Assembly: GCF_033568475.1 (NCBI RefSeq)
Contig: NC_133123.1
Span: 4,216,001 to 4,280,000, forward strand
Source: Henckelia pumila
Lineage: Eukaryota > Streptophyta > Magnoliopsida > Lamiales > Gesneriaceae
Direction of reading: 5' to 3'
DNA: 64,000 nt
Shown here: piece after piece, positions 22,192-36,475 of the stretch
How positions within the stretch are numbered: the first letter of the stretch is position 1
Layout: every line of letters starts with the position of its first letter
The notes under the pieces: model-generated
What the model saw: the letters and a program-made list of their open reading frames with translations, nothing else
Database searches by the model: none
Told to the model about the DNA's origin: nothing
Translations under genes and position numbers: made by a program

Positions 22192-24063
22192 GGTTGATGA
22201 ATTAAGCTTTTATCTTATTTTGGTTTTTTTTTTTTTTCAGAACACTACACAATGAATGAGCTAGGAAGCCGGGGGACAATTAATGCATGCTTTGAGATAT
22301 ATATATATATATATATGGTGTGTATATGATTTAAGAAATTAACAACTTTTGTGTGAATGGTGACCACTATGCCCTTGTAGTTGTAGAGGAATATCCTAAT
22401 TAAATTTTTATATATTTAGTATTTTGCGAAAAAAATTTGAGGTACGTTCAATGTAACGTTAGCATTTTCATTAAAAAGAAAAATTAAAATAGAAAGAGAC
22501 AGAAATGTGTATATATAATATATATATATATCACTATTTTTTTAAAAAATATATATATATGACAAAAATGTAAGAGTACTCTTCTATGAGATTCTATACG
22601 TAATTCATGCGGCTTATAATGAAATGCGATATTTTTAACATAAAAAATTAATATTTTTAATGGTTTGAAGTTTTTTTAAAAAATTGAAATATTTTCTTTT
22701 TTTAATGATATATTTTTTAAAATTAATAAAGATACTATCGTAGCAATTTAAATAAAAATGTAAATCCAAGTGATCTCCAATTGTCAAACTAATACTGTTC
22801 AAAGAAACATTTAATTGTGTACGTATTATTGTATAAATTAACCAGTGTATATGTCACGTTCGAGCAGGAAAATTGTGTTGTCTTTGTACCTTACATTCAA
22901 CTAAATTGTAATTACGAGTTAGTATGTCGTATTATATTATAATTAATTAATTTTAGAATGAAAATAAAGTCGATCCCAAATTATATATTAATCATGGCTG
23001 TACGTACGCCATCATTTTATTTCTGACAATTCTTATGTAGATAGAAACATTTGATGTAATATTTATCATATCAATCCATTTTACATTATTTTGATTAATT
23101 AGTACTTATTATGGCTTAAATTTAGGACTTAAGTTTGAAGAAAATCGAAGATCACGTTTTCGACATGTACTTAAATGATCACGAAAGCTTTAGAACTTAA
23201 TTAAACATTATTTATTATAATTAAATGCCTAATAAAAATTCAATTAGTATTCGTCCCACTCATTTAAACTACATTTCATTTTCATGTATTCCTATTATAC
23301 AATATATATTACATATTTAATGTTATGTTTCTTACTATTTTGCCAATTTATCTATATTAAATTAATATCATTAGTTACACTTACAACTATTTTATTTTAT
23401 TAAAAATTTTATTAAATAAAAACAAAATGTAAAATTGTTTTATAACATTTATTTTTCCAAATTAATCCGTCTGAAAACACAAACAAACTCAAATGAATGA
23501 GACTAATGAATTGTTCAATTTACTAATTATCAAGAAATAACCGTACGGTAGTAGTACCTCTTTCATTATTTAGACTCGCTTTCGGTGATACTCGTGATTA
23601 TTATTAATTAATTGGATAAATGAACAATATAATTATAATAATTATATTAAGGTACAAACAGATGCCAGGGGTAAAAATGGGAAATGAAATAGTTGAAAAG
23701 GTACGTGCTTGAAAGTATTGAGTCTGAGAAATATGTGTGATGACAGGACTCTCCAAATTCTCATATAAGTTCGAACAACACAGGTTCGGTGCAGTTTCCT
23801 CGTTTTTGTTGGTTTCCATTCATTATTTTTATGAATATGTTTACTAAATTATTAGTTCTTTCTATTCTTGGACTTCATTTTGTGGGACTGCCGCAAGTAT
23901 CAAATCCAATTATCTGTTTTCATTTTGCTTTTTTTTTAAAAAAAAAAAAAATCAAATCGAATAAGATGAGTTGATCTCTCGTGACACAAGATGATTAATT
24001 AGCTCCCATACGACCATATTTGAAGTGAAAATTATTATTTTTATGAATAAGATCTGTTAATCA

Positions 24064-24471
24064 ATGATATCTGGATATCTCCAAATTCGTACTATATTAT
24101 CCACTTTGAATGTAATCCTCATGGTTTTGCTTTTGGAATCACCCGAAAAAACAGGGAGCATCACCCTTGAGAGCTTATCACGGATCTTTACCATGAGCCC
24201 TCAAACTCCTTCGTTTAAGTCTCCGAGGATTCCATCTACATTGGATCGATCAGACCATGACTCGTTTAAGTCTTCAATTCGAGGATTCCATCCGCATTGG
24301 ATCGATCAGACCATGACTCGTTTCCACAAACAGCGCCATTTGTTAATGAATGAAATCCGGATATCTCCACATTGGTACGATATTGTCCACTTTGGGTGTA
24401 ACCCTCATGGTTTTGCTTTTGAAATCATCCAAAAAACCTCGTACCGACGGAGATATCATTTCATGTATTAA
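24064..24471. repeat. Dispersed plant repeat fragment with internal duplications
   Basis: A motif set with GATATCTCCA, ATTGTCCACTTTG and CCTCATGGTTTTGCTTTT occurs twice (24068-24150 and 24360-24450), and between them GATCGATCAGACCATGACTCG occurs twice (24246-24266 and 24299-24319). This type of sequence is familiar from eudicot repeats. The 135-codon open frame across it is composition and not evidence of a gene. Confidence 0.65.
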
Positions 24472-26152
24472 CACATTATCTTTCTTTTATCTTTCAATGT
24501 TGAACTTTGATTAAATACATAACAAGATCGAATAAGAAACGTGTTTTATAAAATTGACTCTTGACTACATACGATGACACATATTTCTTGGGTGAGAACT
24601 AAGACGTAACATGCATCTCTGGCTCCCAAACTGTTGAAAGAGTTCACGAGATACGAATATTTATAAAAGTAGAAAATTAAGTTAGGACCACACCAAAATT
24701 TGTTTCCCCCGATGCCAATTCACTTGGACTTTACGTAAGCTGCTCCATCCTGCAAAAATTTGTTTTCCCAAAGTAAATCTTTGAACCATGTCGTTCGCAG
24801 GGTGATGTGTAATTCTATGATTGGTCAAAATTAGTGGGCCCCACATGAGATCCAATGATTTTAACCAATTAAAAGCTGCCACGTCACTCACAAGGCATTA
24901 CCATGCGGGTAGCATCGACTCAACCCTTTAAACCTGAGTTTCCTTCGTCATCGGCATTTGACTCCATCCCAATTTTTAAATATTATAGAGATTCAATTCT
25001 CAACTATATATTATTTTCCATATTCTAATGGGTTGCGCAGCTTTCGGCACCATGGAAATATATCACAAAAAAAAATATTTATAAAATAATGATAACACTA
25101 TATATATATATATAAAAAAAAAAAAAAGGATTCTGAATCTGAAAAAACACAATAATTCAAAGAGAATAATCAACCACACGTTCTTCATGATACCTGCGAA
25201 GACCAATATTATTGACACGTTGGGAGCTTGTCATCACACGTAACATTTTTTCGTTGCAAGAAAACAAAAGGGTTAGCATCCCCATATATGCTGTGCATCA
25301 GAAACTTCACAAACCTCGTCAATTATTTTTACTTGAATCAAATTCGGAATCATATATTGCTAGAAGAAGAAGTCGAGTGGATAATCGAACTTAATTTCTG
25401 GCTGTTGAGTTAAACTTATATTTACTAAAATAGGTTTATATGATTATTTTTATTAAATAAAAATCTTTTTTTTTTTAATTTGAGAAGGAGATATTTTGAA
25501 TATATATATATATATATATAAAAACATACTAAAACACTAAAATTAGTTACTGTAATGTCCTTAAGTTTAATAATATTATATATAGTATAGATTTAAAAAA
25601 AATCCTCGCAAAAAACGTATTGCATGATTCTTGCTACTGAAGTATGTTATTCATATTAACTTATTTTGTTTATAATAAAATAAAACCGATGATTTTTAAA
25701 CTTAAAGATTATTTTAATATTTGTGAATCATCTTGATTTCTTGAAAAATTATTTTTATATACACTGCTTAGCCCCTACAATGTTGGTATGTCAAATATAA
25801 GTTTAGGAGTTGAGCCAGATTAATGCAATAGAACTACCTACCTAGCTAATTACCTATTGTTTGCTGTTCAAATTAAGCACATGAAACCATCTTTCAAGTT
25901 TCCTTGTTTTGACTAAACAATCTGATACCTTTCCATTCTTTGATTTGGTCTCACATATTAATAGATCATACAAGCCGACATACTGCGTGTAACTTCCAAA
26001 GAGGTCCCTGAACTCTGAAGTGGAGGCTTCTTTTTTTCCCTTTTTTTTTAATCTCTTTGGAATGTCATTAAAATAATTTAATGAAATGGGCTTACCTTTT
26101 TTGTTTTTGTTTCTTATTTAGAAGAGTTTATATCTACAGTTATTATCACTTA

Positions 26153-26608
26153 GACCATCTTCAACTCATTACGCTATTTTGGTGTAACACTAACCTCAAA
26201 ATAATGTAATTCCTACGTCAAATTCCAAAACTCATCTCCAACCCACATTAAAAGAAATATTCTTGGAATATTCTCTATTATTTTATTCACAACAACTAAT
26301 TTATTTCATAAAATATTTTTAAACACCATAATTAAAATATCAAAAATATATAAAATAATTTCTATATCGATATTCATTAAAAATATTAATGAGTTAAAAA
26401 TTTAAATTAATTATATTTTAAGAATTATGTAATAAATAAACTTTTTAAAATAAATGGTTACAAATTTACATAATAATATAATTAAATTGTTAGTAATAAA
26501 ACTTTAAAAATATTATGATAACCAATTAGAATTAAAAAAAAAAAAAAAAAAACTAACCCTATGATAACTTAAAATTTACGCCAAAATAGTGTCTGATTGG
26601 AGAAGCCC
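26153..26608. mobile_element. PIF/Harbinger-like MITE
   Basis: Imperfect inverted ends of about 40 bp: left GACCATCTTCAACTCATTAC then GCTATTTTGGTGTAA; right end inverted GGGCTTCTCCAATCAGACAC then TATTTTGGCGTAA. A TTA trinucleotide flanks both sides (26150-26152 and 26609-26611), the target duplication size and sequence typical of PIF/Harbinger. The 456-bp AT-rich interior has no transposase. Confidence 0.7.
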
Positions 26609-27058
26609 TTATGGACTATATGGTACATGGCAAATCCTCTCTAATGAAGAGTTGGGAATCGGGGACATGCATGAGACTTGCCTGCCATCTTCAAAGTTAC
26701 TAAGGAAACAATTAGCAATCAAACACTGTACAAGAGATGAGGTATTCACATTTCTGTTCCATTTGCCCGGCACTAGTTACAACATTCAACTGTGTTCCGG
26801 ATGATCAGATTGAAAATAATACAACACACACGACATCATTTTCCTGATAATAGTTAAAAGAATGGGAATTTGAAATATCACGGTTACAGAACTCTGTATC
26901 TTGAGTGACTTTCGCCCACTTGAGTATTGCAGGACTCTGCTACCAACCAAAGAACTGCAGACCAATCCTAAGTTGAGATAAACATGAATCTTCTCGAAAA
27001 GAAGCATCTCACTGTCATTGCAATGTTTCATGACGCCAATAGGCAGAATACAGTAATG

Positions 27059-30000
27059 CTAAAATCTTATACTTTTCTTTCCCCACCATTTCTTTCGGTG
27101 TTTCTCAGGTTCGACCATCCCTAATCTGTATAGTTTCGCCTTTGCTTCCCTTAACCGAACTTTGTAGTTTTTTCTCCATGTATCAAACCGGTGTTTTAGT
27201 ATCCGTAGTTCCTCTACAGGATTTACCGACGTTGAATGCCCTGCCATGACCTCAATAATCTCAAAGGCGTCCTGGTCAAAATTTTGTTTCCTTTGCTCAA
27301 ACTCCTTCACGAGGGGGCAGACAGCATAACCGCCATTTGTGTCCTCATTGGCAAATCTGATAGGCGTGCTTGCAGATGGATTTTGCGCTCCCACAAATGT
27401 GTCCTCACAATCTAAACGAGGTGAGTGTTCATTGAGCCCCCCAGGTTCACCTGTAGCATTGCCAGAGCCAAGACTCTTTTTGGCTGCGGCCAAACTAATC
27501 TGCGATAAACAGCAAAAAAAGTTCAGTATGGAAGATAGATGCTTTCATTTCCAGTGACTTCTTTGGTCCATCTAATAACTTACTACACGCTAATTGTTCA
27601 CATAATTAAAAGACCCACGAATCTAGACTACAGCAAGACCAGCCTCAACAATATAGCTCACCATTTCAGACTCAATTTGTTCACAATATTTGGCCAACAT
27701 ACAATGAGGGCAGAAAAATTTGCTTGTATTTCCCGCTGCCTCATCCTACTCAGGCAAATCCTGTACCAATATAATTATAGTCTAATTTCAAAATAAATTG
27801 ACCACTCAATCAGGTATACTTTCCTTCTAATAACCTCCATAAACACAAAGAATAACCTAATAATCAGGTTCTATGCATCCTGTAAGTTAAAAATGTTACA
27901 CCAGTTCCTAGTGTTGCTGTTAAAAAGATATTTGCAAACAATATAATAAACTCACTTGTAAAGATATCATTTGCTTTTGCCACATCTCTTCCACAGATTT
28001 CATCTTGATTTCATATTCTGACCAGCGTGCCTCAAATTGTTGTACTTGCTCTCTCAGTGATGCATTTTCTCTTTCCCTCTGCCCAAGTGTCGCTTCAGCC
28101 ATCAATAACCTTTTTTGAAGTTCTTCAACAACCAAAGGCAACATTTCTGGCGGCAGATCCTGATAGCCGAACAAAAATTTGTTTACTTTGAATCCAGAAA
28201 TCGATGCATACCGAGCACATCAGAGATTTAATGAGATTTGAACACTCAAAACCATCTTTTCCATTTCCTGATGACCAGTATGATAGTTTTCTTTTTTCTG
28301 TTTTGGGAAACTGAGACGAATGTGATCATCACATAAAAAATCCATCATTAGTTTTACAACTACCCAATTCTTATTTCAAATTACACTGGTGGAGGCAAAA
28401 TATGGAAAAGCATACAGATGCATCATTAAGTAACATCAGAGAAGGACCTGACATTTTTTCCCTGTAAATAGCAAATTTAGAAAAGACAGGGAAATAATAC
28501 CGATGGTCCTATATGTCAAACATGTGTTACAGGGACAAATTTAAATCATTAATTTAGTAGCACGTAAGAAAAAAATAGTCAACTAATCCAAGGTTTTGAG
28601 CTGGCACTACACCCAAGCCTTTTCAACACTATACCTTGACTTCAGAAATCCTTTTTCCTGGTTTCCGCTTGGCAGTATCGGACTGTTTCATATTCTTAAG
28701 GCGATTAAAACGCTTTCGAACCAACCATCCACGAACCACTGCAGGAGACAGTGTATTCAGATAAGAGCATTTTAATGTGACTGAATGGCCACATTTTAAA
28801 AGCAGAAAAGTTTCACCTGATTGTATTTGAACTACTGCCATCAACTGCTCATTTAACTTTAGTTCAGGAATCTGTTTTTTCAACCCAAGTAAAGCACCAT
28901 ACTCCTTTCTTGCAATATCACCACGGACATCTGCAAATGACATGTTGAAATAATTTGATGTGGTGAATGGTGAAAGGTAATCGGATGACATAATCACATT
29001 TTGAAAAGTGCATATTAACCAGCAAATTACTGGCACATATTATTCTTACATGATTGCAATGATACCACCGCACTCTTCAGTTCGTGGAAGTATCGACGGG
29101 CACGATGACCTCGGAAGCACTTTTGTACCTCAACGGTACCTTGGAGAACTTGTTTTCTAACATCTTCCAGGGCACCAATCTGCAGTCCGCAACAACAAAA
29201 TACCAGATAAAGTAGAAAGATATTCAAACATTGTTCTATCAAATGCAGATATTCTGGAACAATTGAATCGCAGTACAAGGATAGAAATTTTCATCAGGAA
29301 ATGATGAAGCTCTGAAACAACAAAAACTCACTTGTCCAACTCGGAAATACAATTTCGTATAACCGACTTGGTACATCTCTGGGAGGATATTAAACTGCTG
29401 AAGAACGGCAATGGAAGTACTCAATGGATTTTGACATGCATTATTGTCCATAAGTAAAAACCCGTACCTGAAAGCCATGACAGCATATTTTGAAAGAGGT
29501 CTAAGCAATTGTATTTTGAAAATATCAGATGAAATCTCAAGATTGAAACAAACTTCACCTTCTTGAAAATTCTTGATGAGTCATCCGGGTGGGATACCCA
29601 GATCTCGAAATCCTAACTACTTCTACAACACCACAACATCTAAGCTGCTCTAACACAAGATCTTTTTCAAACACCACAGGGGATTTCTTGTTATTTGGTT
29701 TTATACAACGAATGAAATGTGGTGCTGTGCTTTCGAGCTGCTGCATTAATTTAAACAGCTGACTCTGCAACCACGGAAGAAATTATAAGAAATTGCCCTG
29801 TATCACGAATTATGGGAATTTTATTTATAACAAGTATTATACAAAGAAAACAAGGGGGGGAAAACCTCTATCATACTTGCATTTAGTGAACTATAAAAGA
29901 GTAAAACGTTCAAAGATAGAAAAATCCCAAAACTAATTTTTTTTCTGTAGGTTTAAGTTTTGTCCTGTTCGTTTTTCCAATTTTCATCCTCCAGATATGC

Positions 30001-33000
30001 ACGTGTAAGGATTGAAAGTAGGGGAAGAACAAGTCTCTTCACCTTGAATTTTGTGGCAACACTTTGCTTTTGACAAGCAACTAGCCCTGACCGTATCATT
30101 GAACTTCCTGAACTTTGGGATTGTCTGAGCAGTGTAGAGGCAAACAACTGAGGTAGTTGGACGGTGCATGACGACAGTAATTGAATGATTTCAGAATGCA
30201 ACGTATCCCTGTTCTTCTCCAAGAACTCAGCTGTGTTATAAAGTACCTTAAAAAAGCATTTACTATCATTAAAGATGTTGAATGAAATTTAAAAGTGAAA
30301 TATCCCAGCGTGTAATGCGTTTTCGATTGAAAACAAAATGGCTAGCTTGTGAAACCTCGGATTCCTAAAGTTCCGATGCAAACCCATGGACTACGCATAA
30401 ACGGCCACGAAAAAAAGGGGGGGGGGGGGGGGGGGGGGGTTAGAGTGGGACAGAAGGTACTTGACCTTATGACACATTAAATCAATTGTTATTATTGCTC
30501 ATGGTACATTAATAAATCAAATTTTGTAATAAAAAATGTTGACCTTTGCATAAGAACTCCAGTTCCTACTAAATGATCATGGGCTCTGTAAGGAAAAAGA
30601 AAATAGAAAACTATACTGAAAGTCAAGATCAAATGAGGCATGCACAGAATACATCTATACCCTGTTCCACATTAGAAATTACTACACTTGACAAAGCAAA
30701 GCCAACAAGAAAAGATACAACTGTTCCTGCCTAAATTTCCAATACTGAAGATATATTTATCATTATTCTGGCAGGAGTTCGTAGCCATCCACAACACTAC
30801 AGCCATAAGTAAAACTAACCTCTCCAGCATAATGGCGAACACTAAATGCTCCACCTCTTTCTCCTTTAAAGCAATGAAAACTATTCAAGTGCTGCTTAAG
30901 CTTCGTAGAAAAGGTTACATCTGTAGCCTTCGGGAAATTTGATTCTTCATCCAATAAAGATATCAGTCCGATAGGTCTCTGTTGAAGCACACCAGTGTCA
31001 TACAAGGTTTCAGACTTTCAGGAGACGAAAATAAAATAAGCATTTCAATGGAAAGCATATATGCAATTAGATTCACGCCAACGGATCATTAAAACCCTCA
31101 AGCAATAAGATGGCTTGACATCGAAAACGTGATCCTCAAGACCACACAAAAATTAAGCTGGCCAGTCAAAAGATTCAAAACTCAATAATAAATAACTAAG
31201 AAATTCCAGAGTTGCACCAACAAAACCCTCGTCCACCATAAAGATTCTTGAATTGATGATAGATTAGAGAAAACAAATACCTTCTCAAAGAGATCCAAAC
31301 ATTCTTGGTTATCTTCAAAATCTACTTTTGTCCAATCAATTCCATCTGACTCGTATTCCTGAAACCACATTAGTACATAAGACATCGTAATTTACATTTC
31401 TTTCGTATTATTATTCGATAGAATTCTTTTAGAATATTCTAGAAACGTCAAAAAAACCCAAATGAAGAAATTGAGGCACATAGATTTAGGCGTTACAAGA
31501 GTCGTAGAACACAGCAATGTCAGCACTCAAATGTTGTGAAGTGTATACCGAGAAAGAATAAGGATATCCAAGCCGCACACTTCGTCAAACTTGTCATGAT
31601 TTATTTATGTTTACCTCTTGCTCGAGTTTGAAGAGATGGCGGTTGAAGTGTTGCTGGAGCCTCTCGTTAGCATAATTTATGCAAAACTGCTCGAAGCTAT
31701 TTTTCTGGTTACAAAGAGAAAAAAATAGAGGAACGATAACTAAAATGAGTTAAATTACGCCATATTACGAACTTCAAAAGGAGAACCTATTTTTACCTTG
31801 AATGATTCAAATCCATAAATATCTAGAATACTGATGGATCTCCCAGTATGTTGTTTGCCACTAATCAGTGATAAATTGATAACTTCTACAAGCCAATCAA
31901 ACAAGCCAGCATAGATGAGTTTTGCCAATGCATCTCTAGAATCAATTGCCTAAGTAATGAGAAGAAACCGTAGCTTAGGTCAACTGTGCATGCACTGAAT
32001 AGCTTGAGTTCCATCCAACCAAATAACTCAGCACATTTATTTTTTTAGTAAGTATTGATGCATATGCTGAAGGATTAGCAAGAAATATTCGAGAAGCTTA
32101 GCATGTGTTTGTGTTCATGATTACTGAGTGTCTGAAAACACAAATTATTATTTTTTATGAACCTGTTGCAAGGTCAGCCTTTTGGAGACCGTATCCTTTC
32201 CAGCTTGTATATTACGAGTTGACAAAGCTTGCATAAGGTCCTGTGTACTGCAGCCCATCAAGCTAGCTGCAGAGGTTACAGCTGTAGATACACGGAAAAG
32301 TATTGACATAGTGAAGTCAAGTGCTCAAAGTAGATACACATAACCATGAATATTAGCGTACATGATATAATTTTATATTTTTGTTGAAAAGAGAGTCGTG
32401 AAAAAAAAATCAGAAACCATAGATGATCACAAAGTTTACTTGCGGATAGATATATCAACATTTGAGCTAAATCTTATTCGTCCTGCAACTTATCCTAATG
32501 TCAAAGGAAAAGAAATGACCAGAATAATTTTCTTTTTGCCCACAAACAAATAAATAAGAGAATTGGACGATAATCTGGTCCCCCAGTTGTCGAGCCATTT
32601 GAGAACTGACACAGAAGCCCCTAGCAAAATTGTTTTACAAACAACAAAATATCATTTTACGCAACTCAGAGATAGGTTTGCTCCCACACTATGTAGCAAG
32701 GGACAAATACATGTCACGAGGTGGTAAAATGTAGGACACTAACTCAAAAAAATAGAAATCACCTTCGTCAGAAATAACCTCTATATGGTTTTCATTGTCG
32801 ATCACAAGAAATGATATGTTTCCCAGCCATAAAACTGCAGCAAGCATCTCAAAAGCATGCCCTTGATCTTCTTTGCAAATTCCGACAGTATCTAAGGCCG
32901 CCTAGTTAAATAAAAGCATGACTGAATCAACAACACTTTGTAATAACTAATAACCCAGGAAATACACCTAAATCATGAATGTTCGGGAACTTAATTGGTG

Positions 33001-35861
33001 AAAGATTAGTCTTTTGTTTTAAGGCTTTTTAGCAAAGTAGGTCCAACCTTTCCCTCTCACAATTCAAAACTCTGCAAATGGATCATAGGATGGGGAAGTA
33101 CTTGTGTAGGTGAGAGCTGAACCAAAGCAGGCAATCATTTTGGCATATAACATAAAGGTTTGCGCTGTACATTACCATAAGCAAATGAAACTTCTGAACT
33201 TCATTGATGTCTTGGATCTCTAGGCAATCACTCTGATTTAAATAGTTAAAGTCACATGCATTTTTTAACTTCAACCTACCTGAAAACAAAATCATCTCCA
33301 CAAGCTAAGCAAGAGATGAAGCCAATTGATTGAAGTGTTCAACAATGTACCAAGTTACATATGCTTCCAACTAGGTTATCCAGAAGTCTCAAAGCTGAGA
33401 AATTAACCTCGGAGATCAGGAGGAGCCCCAGCACAAAGCTGGTAAAAAATGTGGTATGACCTCTCTCCATTTGCCAGCTGAACAACTCTTGACTGCCCCA
33501 ATTAGATTTATTGTTTCAAAAAGTTAGTCCAGAGAGAGCATTTAGACTAGAACACATAGCATGGCATCATCTAAGATAGGAGACTGACCTTTTCAAGGAG
33601 GACTACTCCATCGATCGGAAATAAAAATTCATATGCACAAAAATTTAGGAACAAAGTCAGTTAACTAAGATTCAAGGACATGTCACAACATATTCTAGAG
33701 CCCAATTTAACCAGTGTAAACATGCTTACAAGTCTGTATTTTAGCACCACATATTTTTCCTGAAGCGCTAAAGTGTATTTCAATTAACTTCCCCTGTACC
33801 GAATTTGTTTTATCAATAAGCCACACATTCAGAAAGTAGATTGTACGGGGATGACAGAAAATGTCTCATAAAGTAAAGGATTAATGGTCACCACAACTCA
33901 CAAAGCGGCTGGAGTTGTCATTCCTGGATGTTTTTGCATTACCAAAAGCCTCAAGTATGCTGCTTGTCTGCAAAATTTCTGACTCTATCCCACCAGTACC
34001 TCCACCAAGTGCAGCCAAGTATTGCATTGCTATCTTAGCCGTTTCTGTTTTCCCAGCACCACTCTCCCCACTACAAATTATAAAAAGAACATATCTTTCC
34101 TGATATAATTCAACTATGTGATAACAATATAAAAATCTACCCAGTGAAACAGGATAAAATCAGGTACAAAAAAGGCATTTGAATGGGAGTTAGTTTAAGA
34201 AACTGCATAGCTAAGATGATAGAATCACTGAAACAAACCTAATGATGATGGATTGATTTATTTGATCTGCAAAACCCACAACAAAGGGAGCTTAAAATTA
34301 GAATTTATCATCTACATTTGAAAGAAATGTCAAGAATATGTCGCTGCAAATACATTTAGGAATTGTACAACACCTGTCATCATCTCATTGTATGCTGTGT
34401 CCGCAATAGCATAAACATGAGGACTATCCAAAAGCTTTTGTCTATAAGCCGTAACGAAATCATTCCCATAGAGTGGAACATCTTTGAAAGGATTGACTGC
34501 TACTAAAACAGGGCCTGCCTTACTCTAGGTATAACAGCAATAAAAAATAAATCAAGACAAAAGACAAAACATGTTGAAGTTCACACTGCCAGAAGTGTCC
34601 AGAGCTTACATATATTATGTCTCGTTCATATCTGTACTGTAGATTGTGAAGAACTGAAGGCTCGTTCAAAAAACTGAGTTGTATAAGATCGTCAACACCC
34701 TCAAGAATGTCTGGATTGGCAGGTAAAAGCTCTCGTGTGGAAACTGTCATAACCTAGAGCAATATCACGGAAAGAAAGCTAATACTGCAGGTTCAAGCAC
34801 TTCAGTATCATCATAAATATTGAAATGGTAACATGACATGAGAACTAACACTTCCATCTGACAATACAACAGAAGCTTTCTCCCCTGAAGTTGATAGTAC
34901 TTTTCCCGATTCCCAATTTCCATTACGTGGTCGACACCAAACATGCAGTTTCTGGAAAACAAATACAAATTATAAGCTGGTCATCGGATCAGTCAACGTC
35001 ATTGAGGTTTGACATAATAGATGTATAGGAAACCTAAGAAATTGTGTGGCTCAAAAATCATGACACCAGCAATAGATTCGACTGCTCTAATTCAGGATAG
35101 GGATTTGTTTGAGGTTGATTTTGGTAGATCATTGGACCATTGACTCATCCAACAAAGAAATTAAAGCGTTCGGAACATAAGTAAGAACATAAAAAGGCTT
35201 AACATAAAGAAGCCTGAGTTAATTATCAGAAGTAAGAACATAAGTTGGATTCTAGCCCATGGATGAAATACGCTTAACATCATAACAAGGAAAATGCAGA
35301 ATGCCATAAAATCACTGTTGGAAGTAAATATATATAACAAATGTTTGAAAAAATTAGATGCTTGGAGGAGGAGGATCGAAGAGTATCAGCTCTAAAAAAT
35401 TAAAATTCGATAACTCTTTCTACCTTTCTTATGAAATAGCCCAAGTTGTCATCCCAACAACATTCCTTAAACCTCGGGAGAGATCCTGGGGGAGAATTCG
35501 CGAGCTTGGCATTATCTCTCTCCTCCAACCTCACCTCCAATTCCTTTTCGTCTGGTGAAACCATGACATAAGGAGATTCTTCCGGTTCCATTTCTTTAAT
35601 TTTTTTGGCACCAAAACTATTGCCCCCGAATCCTTTGGCATCTCCCTTCTTTGCATGGCGATTCATTGAGATGTTGGACTCCCCAATTTCGAAGCTTCCC
35701 CGCTTCGCTGAGGGAAGACGAGCCCGTGATGTTGGCTTGGGACGTGTGGGGAGTTCTGGAGGCATATCTTTTGGCTTCTCGTTTCCGTCTTTTTTACGTA
35801 GCGATTCCAGCATTTCTTCCAAGGAGCTGCGAGCTAATGAATTAGGCGACATGGACATCAT
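27059..35861 (-). CDS. Class VIII myosin heavy chain, 1191 aa, 24 coding exons
   Basis: Coding exons on the minus strand: 35861-35424, 34951-34850, 34753-34610, 34524-34374, 34266-34239, 34070-33902, 33793-33730, 33602-33589, 33492-33408, 33279-33176, 32901-32763, 32281-32163, 31949-31797, 31704-31615, 31358-31281, 30978-30820, 30246-30043, 29764-29559, 29467-29332, 29179-29050, 28930-28817, 28738-28635, 28159-27956, 27499-27059. Every junction keeps frame. The motor domain has P-loop GESGAGKT (289-296), switch I NDNSSRF (338-344), the relay DIYGFESF and converter motifs. Three IQ motifs (about 860-965) precede a short coiled coil (978-1045) and a basic tail ending [11 protein letters not shown], the class VIII hallmark (Arabidopsis ATM1/ATM2 relatives). 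These actin motors act at the cell cortex, plasmodesmata and endosomes. The start is the first ATG of the frame. Confidence 0.95.
30417..30439. repeat. Uninterrupted run of 23 G in a myosin intron
   Basis: A homopolymer of about 23 G (plus strand) preceded by A-run, inside intron 16 of the myosin gene. The transcript would carry a C-run. Such runs are rare and error-prone in sequencing, so the exact length is uncertain. Confidence 0.8.
33589..33602 (-). other. 14-nt micro-exon of the myosin gene
   Basis: The motor sequence demands T-F-L-L-E-K between flanking exons. The only matching bases are TCCTCCTTGAAAAG between a TAG acceptor and a GTCAGT donor, which restores phase on both sides. A 28-nt exon lies at 34239-34266. 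Both sit at conserved motor positions. Confidence 0.85.
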
Positions 35862-36475
35862 TTTTGTTTTTTTAAACAAATGAATCTTTCTACATAACCC
35901 TTCACAATTTCAATCTCAATTTCCCAGCAATCGCTTCTTCATAGAATTCCGAACAAGTCCGAGGCGACGGACATTGTTCAAAACCCGAGTTTCAGAGCTT
36001 GAACCAATCAGAATCCTGTAAACTTTCAATCCGGAGAAACAAATTACCCACAATCACGCAATTTTCAGGTGAAAAATTGAAGAATTATCCGGAAAACAAC
36101 GTCAAATTAACAGCAGAATGACAGTCGGGTCGGGGCTTTGGAAAAGCATTGTCAGAGGAAACAAACCAACAGATTCGTGGATAAACATGTAATCCTTCCT
36201 AGGTTGCCGTTTTTAATGAAACAGATCGCTGCATTGATGGCGACATTTCACATTTAGAATTAGAATCAGGTCTTATATCTGAAATCTGAAATTATTTAAA
36301 CAAAAATGTGCGTATCTGGGAAAAGGGCTTTAGAAGAGATTTTGAAATATTTTTCAGGGGGAGAAAGAAAGCCTAATAACCGTTTTCATCTGTATTTTAT
36401 TTTATTATTTTTTAAAACTGAATTAAATTATTATTAATTTTTCGAAATAATTAAATTGAATATATATATATATAA

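Larger units (their letters stand above)
22192..27058. other. Gene-free region between CNGC4 and myosin VIII
   Basis: About 4.9 kb, AT-rich. It contains the CNGC4 promoter side (22192 on), a dispersed repeat fragment with an inner duplication (24064-24471), TA-rich microsatellites (for example near 22297, 25100 and 25500) and a Harbinger-like MITE (26153-26608). The short frames at 23604-23974 and 24682-24891 show no family features. The end near 27058 is probably the 3' UTR of the myosin gene. Confidence 0.6.

Noticed and set aside
24064-24471. 135-codon plus-strand frame
   Set aside because: Spans an internally duplicated dispersed repeat; the frame is best explained as chance in repeat sequence.
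26589-26804. Short frame just beyond the myosin stop codon, plus strand
   Set aside because: Its start overlaps the end of the Harbinger-like MITE and it has no recognisable domain.
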